The notes under the pieces were generated by a model. It did not search any database. It was not told the origin of the DNA and saw only the letters and a program-made list of their open reading frames with translations. From positions 186,001-250,000 of the forward strand of contig JADGAV010000001.1 of assembly GCA_015231825.1 (NCBI GenBank): DNA of 64,000 nucleotides. The letters are read 5' to 3'. Origin of the DNA: SAR324 cluster bacterium (lineage in GTDB: Bacteria; SAR324; NAC60-12). This document shows positions 10,191-18,669 of the stretch, piece by piece. The first letter of the stretch is position 1. Each line of letters starts with the position of its first letter. The translations under genes were made by a program, and so were the position numbers.

Positions 10191-10215
10191 TCTATCCGTA
10201 AATTTACGTAGATAG
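10191..10215. promoter_or_regulatory. Candidate operator upstream of the HCO operon
   Basis: TCTATCCGTAAATTTACGTAGATAG: 12-bp perfect palindrome CGTAAATTTACG (10197-10208) with outer ctatc/gatag arms; near-identical to a site at 33572. Confidence 0.5.
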
Positions 10216-10457
10216 GTTTTTTGCTTATACATATGAAAAAGTTATCCAGGGATTGGCGGGAGAATGCTCCCTTCTTCATTTCCATAGTAACTTTATTTAA
10301 AAATATGACATTCATCATATTCACCGGGAAAATAAAACCATATAAAGGATTCGCAATCTGTCAGCTCATTTAATTTGAAAGAGGAAATCTATTAACGGCA
10401 GGTCTTATCAATGCCTGGGTAAATGGAATATCATCTTGGGAACAGGGAATCAATACA

Positions 10458-11870
10458 ATGAGTGAAAAAAAAATAGTGATGAATGACCATCAGGCGACTC
10501 TCGGAAAAACGGGTTTAACGATGGCTCTTTCAACTATCATATTTGCAGATTTATATGCTCTTTTTGCGGCGGCTGCAAGAATGCCCGGGATTTACGAATG
10601 GCTGCCTTCCATGGATTTTTTTCACATTGCACTGGTTACCCATGTGAATTTGGCAATTGTAATCTGGTTCTCAGCTTTTTGTGGTTTACTTTGCCTCCTC
10701 TCACGCATTATCCCTCAAGAGCCCTCCAGGACCTGGAGAATGATCGCTTGGACAGGGACATTCTGTTCCACACTTGGGATGGTATTGATTGTAATAGCTC
10801 CATTTGTTGGAGCAGAAAACCCGGTGATGGCCAATTACATTCCTGTCCTGGACCATCCTCTCTTTTTTACCGCTTTGTTCCTGGTGTTCCTTGGCGTGAT
10901 GTTGACCATGAGTCTGCCATTTATTGCTGCCAACAAAGAAGATTCCCTTCCCCTGCACCCTGATTTTTCATTTGGAATGAAATTGACAGGAATGACCTTC
11001 CTCATTGCAATGGTCTGTTTGATATTGGCTCTGGTGCAGATCCCACCCTCACACTCCCTTCCTTATTTTGAAACGGTCTTTTGGGGAAGCGGACATATTC
11101 TTCAATTTGTGAATACCTTAGCCCTGCTTTCATGCTGGATTTTATTATATTACAAGATTTTAGGCGAAATCCCTCTGCCCTCCTGGTGTCTTCGAGGACT
11201 ATTAGCATTAATTACTCTGTTTGCCCTGCCAGCCCCTTTATTTTATTTTATTTTCGATGTACAGGGGCCTAAGTTTATTGCCGCCTTTACTTTCTTGATG
11301 CGGTGGGGGTTGGGTGTGAGCACTATATTAATTGGCGGCTCGATTGTCCTGCATTGTATCCGGCATCGTTCCCTGCTTTCCTGGAAAGATCCGTTATTAT
11401 TGTCTTTGCTGGTTTCAATCGGACTCTTTGGGTATGGGGGAGTGATTGGTGCTCTACTTAATAACAGTGATGTAAAAATTCCTGCTCATTATCACGGGGT
11501 GATTGGAGCGGTTACTCTGGCGTTCATGGGAACCAGTTATGTGATCATTCCTGTGATGGGAAAGGTGCTCCATCAAACCCGATTGATCATTTGGCAGCCG
11601 ATTCTATGTGGGGGAGGGGGCGTTTTTTTCGTGACGGGCCTGTTTTGGGCTGGAAGTCATGGTGTAGCGAGAAAAGTCGCAGGAGCAGGACAGGGACTGG
11701 ACAACATCGGTAAAATCCTAGGTATGAGTTTGATGGGAATTGGAGGACTCGTGACATTTTTCGGACTATTGGTGTTTCTCTATGTCGTTTTTAAATCACT
11801 TTATCCTAAAAGGGTTTTTTCTCCGGTCAAAACAATGGAAAAGTTGTCCAGTCCTTCTTTTTTAAACTGA
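10458..11870 (+). CDS. Heme-copper oxidase subunit I-like membrane protein lacking the helix-VII His-His pair
   Basis: LVTHVN (helix II), FWGSGHILQFVN (helix VI), IPAHYHGVIGAVTLAFMGTSYVIIP (helix X); no HH between helix VI and X. Confidence 0.65.
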   Translation: MSEKKIVMNDHQATLGKTGLTMALSTIIFADLYALFAAAARMPGIYEWLPSMDFFHIALVTHVNLAIVIWFSAFCGLLCLLSRIIPQEPSRTWRMIAWTGTFCSTLGMVLIVIAPFVGAENPVMANYIPVLDHPLFFTALFLVFLGVMLTMSLPFIAANKEDSLPLHPDFSFGMKLTGMTFLIAMVCLILALVQIPPSHSLPYFETVFWGSGHILQFVNTLALLSCWILLYYKILGEIPLPSWCLRGLLALITLFALPAPLFYFIFDVQGPKFIAAFTFLMRWGLGVSTILIGGSIVLHCIRHRSLLSWKDPLLLSLLVSIGLFGYGGVIGALLNNSDVKIPAHYHGVIGAVTLAFMGTSYVIIPVMGKVLHQTRLIIWQPILCGGGGVFFVTGLFWAGSHGVARKVAGAGQGLDNIGKILGMSLMGIGGLVTFFGLLVFLYVVFKSLYPKRVFSPVKTMEKLSSPSFLN

Positions 11871-11872
11871 AT

Positions 11873-12376
11873 GTGCCACCTTTGAAAAATGCTTCGTATG
11901 GTTCTTTGATGAGTTTTTTTTTAAAAGCAATTTTAGGAATCATGTTCTCTATAATTATTGTGCTGATGGTTCGCTCGGGGGAAGAAAAAGAGCAAGTGAG
12001 GACAAAAATACTAGAGAACATTGATAAAGCGCCTGTCGATTCATTCAATTTTGAAGATTTAAGTCATTCTTTCAACCCAAAGAACACCGTTTCAAATGCT
12101 GGAGGAAAGCCAACAGCCACTTTGGCAAGAGGGAAAATCATTCAATGGGTACTGGATGTTTATGAGATGAAGGGAAATCCGGATTATTACCAGATTGATA
12201 TTGCACCCAAAGAAGAAATTGCTGGAATCAACCTGTTTGTCTACCCACGAACCGGACAAGAAGAACAATATGTGCAAATGTTGAAAGAGGGATCATCAAT
12301 CAACATTAAAGGCATGGTTCAAAAAGTTACAAAAGAAAAAATTACAATTAATCCGGCAATAATCTTAATGCCATGA
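11873..12376 (+). CDS. Membrane-anchored hypothetical protein (possible OB-fold-like periplasmic domain)
   Basis: One N-terminal TM; starts 3 nt after the previous stop; C-terminal GSSINIKGMVQKVTKEKITINPA. Confidence 0.5.
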   Translation: MPPLKNASYGSLMSFFLKAILGIMFSIIIVLMVRSGEEKEQVRTKILENIDKAPVDSFNFEDLSHSFNPKNTVSNAGGKPTATLARGKIIQWVLDVYEMKGNPDYYQIDIAPKEEIAGINLFVYPRTGQEEQYVQMLKEGSSINIKGMVQKVTKEKITINPAIILMP

Positions 12377-12523
12377 ATTAATCTCTGATGGGAATCGATT
12401 TTGATGTTTATAATTTTGAAGTAATTTGGCGCTCATTTATCTGAGCTCATTGTGCTGTTGGCAGAACTGCCATTGAAGATGGATGAAAATTCATCAATTC
12501 CAATCTGAAAAAGGAGTAAGACC

Positions 12524-12676
12524 ATGACTGAAGAGAATGACCGGGAGGTGCATCCAATGCAAAAACTCCTGGATAATGATTTTCTGCTATTAGCAATTCA
12601 TGTGGGCATTTCGATGCTTTCATATACTGTGTGGGGGCTGATCGATTTAATGAGCCTTCCTATCTTTGGTTCATAA
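12524..12676 (+). CDS. Small single-TM protein (50 aa), putative HCO accessory subunit
   Basis: ATG after AAGGAG; MTEENDREVHPMQKLLDNDFLLLAIHVGISMLSYTVWGLIDLMSLPIFGS*; absent from the ORF track. Confidence 0.55.
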   Translation: MTEENDREVHPMQKLLDNDFLLLAIHVGISMLSYTVWGLIDLMSLPIFGS

Positions 12677-12690
12677 GGAAGGAGGATGAA

Positions 12691-13266
12691 ATGAGTGTTT
12701 TTGTACCGGAAAAGTATTGGTGGAAACCATTGGGGCCGGATGAAAGGCTTTGGCTGTGGGTATGTGTCGCAACCGCGGTTGTCTTATCATTAATGATGCC
12801 GCTTTACAATTTGCTGGGGCACCAAAACCCAAGTCATGAATCTTATCAGATCACACCAGAGAAATTCAATGAACTGACAGAAAAATTTGTCTCGGAAAAC
12901 ACGGTTCGTGAGGAAATAGTCAAACAAAAATTTGGAGCGACCGAAATAGAGAAAAAAATTCCGGTGGTTCGTCCAGCGCTTGGAGTCAAAGATGTTTATC
13001 TACGAGCGAGAGCTTGGGAATTTTATCCTATTCTTGAATTGGAAGAAGGACGCGAGTATCGGGTTCATATGTCGTCGATGGACTATCAGCATGGTTTTTC
13101 CCTGCAACCACAAAACATCAACTTCCAAATCCTTGCGGGGTATGATTTGGTAGTGACTTTGGTTCCACGCGAATCCGGTGAATTCTATGTCATTTGCAAT
13201 GAGTATTGCGCCATTGGACACCACACGATGATTGGAAAAATCATTGTCAAAAATAAAGAGGAGTAA
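12691..13266 (+). CDS. Cytochrome c oxidase subunit II-like protein with CuA site
   Basis: RBS AAGGAGG before ATG 12691; one TM; YQHGFS and CNEYCAIGHHTM match the CuA pattern H...CxxxCxxxHxxM. Confidence 0.85.
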   Translation: MSVFVPEKYWWKPLGPDERLWLWVCVATAVVLSLMMPLYNLLGHQNPSHESYQITPEKFNELTEKFVSENTVREEIVKQKFGATEIEKKIPVVRPALGVKDVYLRARAWEFYPILELEEGREYRVHMSSMDYQHGFSLQPQNINFQILAGYDLVVTLVPRESGEFYVICNEYCAIGHHTMIGKIIVKNKEE

Positions 13267-13271
13267 CCATT

Positions 13272-14861
13272 ATGGCATCAAATTATGCTTCTGAATTCAG
13301 AACCTGTGGCACAACAGGACTGAAGGTACACTTACCAGCAGAACGGTTATTTTACGTCAATGCCGTCACTGCTGTTGTTGCATTACTTGTCGGTGGGATT
13401 ATGGCCATTCTCATCGCGCTTACCCGTTGGCCGGCAGTGCATCTTTTGCCTGCTGATTTGTTTTATCGTTTTCTGACTGCTCATGGCTTGAATATGCTTG
13501 TCTTCTGGATTGTATTCTTTGAAATGGCGGGATTATTGTTTGCGTCTACAGCAGTTTTGGGAAGTCGTTTACCTGCCCCCTGGTTCGGGTGGTTGAATTT
13601 CTGTCTGATGCTGGTAGGCGCTCTCATCACGAATTATATGGTTTTTATGGGACAGGCGGATGTTTTGTTTACCTCTTATCCTCCTCTCAAAGCACATCCT
13701 CACTATTATTTAGGAATCATTTTATTTGCGGTGGGAACTCTACTGGCGTGTTTTCATTTCATGGCAACTCTAGTCATTGCCAAGAAAGAAGGCTATCACA
13801 AAGGAAGTTATCCGTTGTTCACCTTCGGGATCCTGATCGCGGTGATATTGGCGATCTTTACTCTGTTGATGGGGGCAGCAACCTATCTTCCTACCTGGCT
13901 TTGGGCAATGGGTCTGATTGACGGAATCAATCCCGCCATGTACCGGCTCGGGTTTTGGGGATTTGGTCATTCTGCCCAGCAAATTAACTTAGCCGCAATG
14001 GTTTCGATCTGGTATCTGATTGGAACTTTAAGCGTGGGTGCAGTCCCCATCAATGAAAAATTTAGCCGGGGAGCCTTTCTCTTGTATTTGTTAGGGATCA
14101 ATGTGGCTTCGGTTCATCACCTTCTCGTCGATCCAGGATTAAGTGCAACTTACCGCATTTTCAACACAAGCTACATTCTTTATGCCGCGACAATTGGCAG
14201 TATGATTCACGCTTTCTCTATTCCGGCTGCGATTGAAGTAGCACAACGTGCCAAGGGGTTTACAAATGGTATGTTCGAGTGGTTGACAAAGGCACCTTGG
14301 GGCAATCCTGCTTTTGCGGGAATGGCCTTATCCATCGTTATTTTTGGTTTTGGTGGTGGTGTGACTGGAGTTACGCAGGGGGTTGAACAAATCAACATTA
14401 TGTCGCACAACACTTTGCGAATTCCTGGACATTTTCATGTGACTGTCGTGGGAGGGACAACACTGGCGTTTATGGCCCTGACTTTCTATGTTTTACCTTT
14501 GGTCATGCGTCGTGAATTGATTGGAAAATCCTTTGCAAAATACCAACCCTGGATTTTTGCCATTGGGATCTGCATTATGTCTACTGGAATGTCTTTTGCC
14601 GGAATTCTTGGAGTTCCTCGACGACACTATGATGTCACTTTTTCTTCTGCCATTTTTCAAGTCCCCTTTAGCGCGACAGCAACAACGATGCTTGGTCTTT
14701 TAGGATTGGGGGCCATCATCGCGTTTACCGGTTTGCTGATTTTTTGTTTGATTGCCGCATTGACGGCGTTTTTTGGGAAACGCATTCCCCCCAACATGGA
14801 ATTGCATCACCCTCCACATATTGGAGAAGACTCCGCATCGGTGGCACCCGCTCAAGCCTGA
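13272..14861 (+). CDS. Heme-copper oxidoreductase subunit I (B-type/NOR-like candidate)
   Basis: FLTAHGLNM, FWGFGHSAQQIN, VASVHHLLVDPG, RIPGHFHVTVVGGTTLAFM: six core His ligands present. Confidence 0.85.
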   Translation: MASNYASEFRTCGTTGLKVHLPAERLFYVNAVTAVVALLVGGIMAILIALTRWPAVHLLPADLFYRFLTAHGLNMLVFWIVFFEMAGLLFASTAVLGSRLPAPWFGWLNFCLMLVGALITNYMVFMGQADVLFTSYPPLKAHPHYYLGIILFAVGTLLACFHFMATLVIAKKEGYHKGSYPLFTFGILIAVILAIFTLLMGAATYLPTWLWAMGLIDGINPAMYRLGFWGFGHSAQQINLAAMVSIWYLIGTLSVGAVPINEKFSRGAFLLYLLGINVASVHHLLVDPGLSATYRIFNTSYILYAATIGSMIHAFSIPAAIEVAQRAKGFTNGMFEWLTKAPWGNPAFAGMALSIVIFGFGGGVTGVTQGVEQINIMSHNTLRIPGHFHVTVVGGTTLAFMALTFYVLPLVMRRELIGKSFAKYQPWIFAIGICIMSTGMSFAGILGVPRRHYDVTFSSAIFQVPFSATATTMLGLLGLGAIIAFTGLLIFCLIAALTAFFGKRIPPNMELHHPPHIGEDSASVAPAQA

Positions 14862-14928
14862 TGATGTCATTCATTGTCCCTTCAGGTTGCCATCATCCTG
14901 CAGGGAACATTTCAATTGAGGAAATTCT

Positions 14929-15057
14929 ATGAAAAAAGAAAAAGAAAAATTTCATGCACCAGGGACAGTCGTGCTCGTTTTTATTTGGTTTATCTGGTTT
15001 ATCATCCTCTATACCACAAACTGGTTGGCACTAAGTGAAAACTGGTTCTTGAGATAA
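14929..15057 (+). CDS. Small single-TM protein (42 aa), CoxIIa-like
   Basis: MKKEKEKFHAPGTVVLVFIWFIWFIILYTTNWLALSENWFLR*; follows subunit I; resembles oxidase subunit IIa (APGT..VL...W). Confidence 0.55.
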   Translation: MKKEKEKFHAPGTVVLVFIWFIWFIILYTTNWLALSENWFLR

Positions 15058-15090
15058 GGTGACGGTCTAAGCCTAAATTTTGGAGGGAAT

Positions 15091-16038
15091 ATGTCAAAAT
15101 ATTTGATAACTGCCAACGTTAAAGTGGTTGGGGAGACGGAAGAAGGTTCCTTGTGGAATGTAGTCAAACTATGTTGCAGCATGACCAAGCCCAGAATTGT
15201 CATCTCCATCTCTTTGTCAGCGTTAATTGGATTCGTCTTACACCCAAATTTTTTGTCATTTCCTTTCTGGATGTCTTCGGTTTTGGTTCTCTCAGTTGCA
15301 CTAACAACTGCAGGGGGAGCTGTCCTGAACCATTATTTGGAGCGCGAATCGGATAAGTTTATGGAACGTACTAAAAATCGTCCATTGCCTTCCGGTAAGC
15401 TTCGGGATCCACAACAATCATTTTGGTTTGGAATTTCTCTTGCTGGAATCGGGATTTTTTTGTCTTACCAGTTTTTAGGAACCGCATCCGCGGTATATTT
15501 GTTTCTGGGAGCTTTTTCTTATGTTGTGATTTACACCGCCTGGTTGAAACATCGCAGCATTTGGAATGTTCCTGTTGGCGGAATATGCGGTACATTTGCA
15601 GTTTTTGTTGGCAGCAGTGTGGGAGGTGGAGCATTGACCCTTGAAAGTTGTCTTTTTGGGATGATGCTCCATTTTTGGAGCCCGGCTCATTTTTGGAACT
15701 TCGCAGTTTATCAACGAAATGATTACCGCAAAGCCGGAATACCCCAGCTTCCGGAAGTTGTTGGGATTGTGCCGACAAATTGCTGGATTGCTGCCCATAC
15801 CATTGCAGTTATTTTCTGTTCCGCTGGATTGGCATTCTGGGGAAGTCCCGGTTGGCTCTTTGGGGGAATTGCTTTGATAAGCGGCTTCCTGTTTCTATTT
15901 TTTAATCTTTTGAATATCGTTGATCCTTCCGATGCGCTTTCACGAAAAAATTTCATCTTTTCTCTGATCTATTTAACTGCTTTGTTCCTGGGGATTGTCG
16001 TCGATTTTTATTTCCAATTCTTTTTGGGATTAAACTAA
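15091..16038 (+). CDS. ctaB: Protoheme IX farnesyltransferase (heme O synthase)
   Basis: MTKPRIV, NHYLERESDKFMERTKNRPLPSGKL, DYRKAGIPQLPEVVG UbiA-type motifs. Confidence 0.92.
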   Translation: MSKYLITANVKVVGETEEGSLWNVVKLCCSMTKPRIVISISLSALIGFVLHPNFLSFPFWMSSVLVLSVALTTAGGAVLNHYLERESDKFMERTKNRPLPSGKLRDPQQSFWFGISLAGIGIFLSYQFLGTASAVYLFLGAFSYVVIYTAWLKHRSIWNVPVGGICGTFAVFVGSSVGGGALTLESCLFGMMLHFWSPAHFWNFAVYQRNDYRKAGIPQLPEVVGIVPTNCWIAAHTIAVIFCSAGLAFWGSPGWLFGGIALISGFLFLFFNLLNIVDPSDALSRKNFIFSLIYLTALFLGIVVDFYFQFFLGLN

Positions 16039-16129
16039 AAAAGAAATGGAATGCCGCTCACGGATCACCTGCCAGTAGGCAGGAACCGCTAAAAAATTGG
16101 ACCAGAATCGATCATACCAGAAGAAAATA

Positions 16130-16453
16130 ATGAAACGCCCAAACCGACTAACCGCTATCGCTCTTTTTGTCTTTGGCATCATGGTTTTGCTGGGTGGAAG
16201 AAGTTATGGCCTCCTCTATGATGAAATCGTAACGCGTCTGACTGGTGAAGGAGTGATTGACTGGGAACGACTAGCCGCTTTATGTGGAGGGGCCAGTGTA
16301 CCCTATCCAGGAGAAAGCGTCTGGGATTATCGTTTGCGAAGTACCTGGGAAATGATATCCGCCAGGATGGCTATGACGGCGGTTTCGATTGCTTTCTTTT
16401 TTTCCTTTTACAAACTAGCCTGCTTCATTTTTTGGTTCACCGAAAAAAAATAA
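16130..16453 (+). CDS. Hypothetical membrane protein
   Basis: ORF with N- and C-terminal TM helices between ctaB and the cytochrome b fusion; ATG 16130 preferred over TTG 16097. Confidence 0.5.
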   Translation: MKRPNRLTAIALFVFGIMVLLGGRSYGLLYDEIVTRLTGEGVIDWERLAALCGGASVPYPGESVWDYRLRSTWEMISARMAMTAVSIAFFFSFYKLACFIFWFTEKK

Positions 16454-16485
16454 TCGTCTTCCCGATTGATCACTAAATTTTGAAT

Positions 16486-18669
16486 ATGATTCGTCAACAA
16501 TTACTTGTTCCAAGTCTTTACCAACGATGGCATCTTCTTTGGCACCGGGTTTTTTTGGCGATTGAATCCCATTTCAACCGTTTGTTTCCTGAAAAACACA
16601 ATCCATTCTATTTTCTTGGCACTCTCAGCATATTCAATTTACTGATTCTGGTGGTGACAGGGATTTACATGTTTATATACTATTCCCCCTCTGTAGAAAC
16701 GGTTTACGAATCAGTTAAATATGTCAATGATGAAGCATTTTTAGGAGGTTTGGTCAGGAGTGTTCATCAATATTCTTCTGACTTGATGATCCTGCTTGTT
16801 GTTTTGCATATGATTCGAGTGTTTGCGCAGGAAAAATACCGGAAATATCGTTGGATTGCCTGGGTTTCCGGAGTCGTGATGCTGTTTTTTACCATTCTGG
16901 AAGGAGTGATCGGACATATCATGGCATGGAATGAACGTTCCCAGTTCATTGTCGTGGAAACTTCCAAATTGATTGCCGCATTAAAAGTATTCGGTCAGGA
17001 TTTACCACGGGCCTTTTCTGCGGAGTCCTTGCTCAGCACCTGGATAATGTGGATCCTGTTGGCACTCCATATTTTGATTCCCATTGCCTTTATTTTTTTG
17101 ATTTATATTCATCTCTCCAGGATTTCTCGTTCCCGTCTTCTTCCGACGCGATTGCTGATGCTCTCCACAGTTGGGTTTTTGATTGTTTTCAGCCTCTTGT
17201 TTCCTGTCCGCATCCTGGAAAAAGCGGATCTGATGAAGATTCCTCAAATCGAAGAATTGGACTGGTTTTATTTATTCATGACACCTTACATGGAAAACTC
17301 CAATCCTTATTTAGTTTGGCTGGGAACATTAGCCCTTTTCCTCTTTTTTACCGGAGCACCATGGTATCGAAAACCTTTGGAAGTAGATTCTGCAGTCCGT
17401 GATTTACCTAACTGCACTGGTTGTGCAGCTTGTGCAAAAGATTGTCCTTATGAAGCGATTTACATGCGATCTCGAAGCGATGAAAAAAAATTCAAAATGG
17501 AATCGGTGGTGATTGAAAGCCGATGTGCGGGGTGTGGCATTTGTGTTGGTGCCTGTGCTTTTGGAGCAATGGATCTGACGAAATTGCGGACAGACACTTA
17601 TGAAAAGGAATTGGAGTTGCTTTTTGTCTCCTCAGAGGCCAAACAAAAAGCCCCCTACCTGGGGATATTCTGCCAAAAAAGTCTCACGGATCCGAAAATT
17701 TTTGATTTTGAAAACTCATCCCTGCTTGAGGAACCTCGCCTCAAAATCCTTTCTGTCCCCTGTGCAGGGATGGTGGGACCCAGCTTTATCAAGTCTGCCT
17801 TGATAAAAGGAGTCGAAGGAATACTGATAGCGGCGTGTCGCACCCATGATTGTCATTATCGTGAAGGCAATTTATGGCTGCAGCAGCGTTTGAACGGAAA
17901 ACGGGTCCCCAAACTTCATTTAAAAGAGGACGTGAAACCGGTTGTCGCTTTGTCGTTCAGCAGGGTCGAAAGTCAAGGCTTCATTACCCGTGCGAAAACG
18001 TTGCTGGATTCCTGGCAAGGAGATTCTTTTTTGCCCAATAAACGAGGGCAATATGAAACGATCCGTTTCAGCAATCCGTTGAAATCTGCTCTTGTGTTGA
18101 CCTGTGTTTTCGGATTATTCCTTTGTTTTTATATTTGGGGCACACTGGATCCCTGGAAACAGGTGCCTGAAGCTTTGAGGGATACAGGGATGCTCAAGAT
18201 AAATTTTTTCCACCTGAGTGATATGGTTTCCTGCGACATGACAAATCTCAGGGAAAGTACGGATGAAGTCCGTTCGCGGGTGAATCAAATGACGCGCAAA
18301 GACAATGTTTCCGCAAAAGGCCAGGAACAAGAACTTTCTTCCAATTTAGTTTCGGCGATTCTCTGTCCGCGGGAACGTGTCCCGATCCGGTTGCAAATCA
18401 TGGTGGATGGAAAAATGGCTCTCCAAAAATCATTTGCTCCAGCGGGTCTCAGTAATGATGGTTTGACCTATGTTGCGCATGAAATGAAAATATCAAGCGG
18501 AACCCACAAGATTCAGGTCCAAATGCTGGATTCCAACGATCCCACTCGAAAACAGGGAATCGACTTTATAACAGATATTGACGTACAGGATAATCAAATT
18601 GTGTTCATCGATTTCAATGAGGAACAGGACAAATTTTATATTCGACAACGTTCAAGGGAGGACTTATGA
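16486..18669 (+). CDS. Cytochrome b - 2x[4Fe-4S] ferredoxin - MvhD-like fusion protein with extra C-terminal TM and soluble domain
   Basis: Two H-x13-H pairs (HQYSSDLMILLVVLH; HILIPIAFIFLIYIH); CTGCAACAKDCP and CAGCGICVGACAFG; VPCAGMVGPSFIKSALIKGVEGILIAACRTHDCHYREGN. Confidence 0.85.
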   Translation: MIRQQLLVPSLYQRWHLLWHRVFLAIESHFNRLFPEKHNPFYFLGTLSIFNLLILVVTGIYMFIYYSPSVETVYESVKYVNDEAFLGGLVRSVHQYSSDLMILLVVLHMIRVFAQEKYRKYRWIAWVSGVVMLFFTILEGVIGHIMAWNERSQFIVVETSKLIAALKVFGQDLPRAFSAESLLSTWIMWILLALHILIPIAFIFLIYIHLSRISRSRLLPTRLLMLSTVGFLIVFSLLFPVRILEKADLMKIPQIEELDWFYLFMTPYMENSNPYLVWLGTLALFLFFTGAPWYRKPLEVDSAVRDLPNCTGCAACAKDCPYEAIYMRSRSDEKKFKMESVVIESRCAGCGICVGACAFGAMDLTKLRTDTYEKELELLFVSSEAKQKAPYLGIFCQKSLTDPKIFDFENSSLLEEPRLKILSVPCAGMVGPSFIKSALIKGVEGILIAACRTHDCHYREGNLWLQQRLNGKRVPKLHLKEDVKPVVALSFSRVESQGFITRAKTLLDSWQGDSFLPNKRGQYETIRFSNPLKSALVLTCVFGLFLCFYIWGTLDPWKQVPEALRDTGMLKINFFHLSDMVSCDMTNLRESTDEVRSRVNQMTRKDNVSAKGQEQELSSNLVSAILCPRERVPIRLQIMVDGKMALQKSFAPAGLSNDGLTYVAHEMKISSGTHKIQVQMLDSNDPTRKQGIDFITDIDVQDNQIVFIDFNEEQDKFYIRQRSREDL

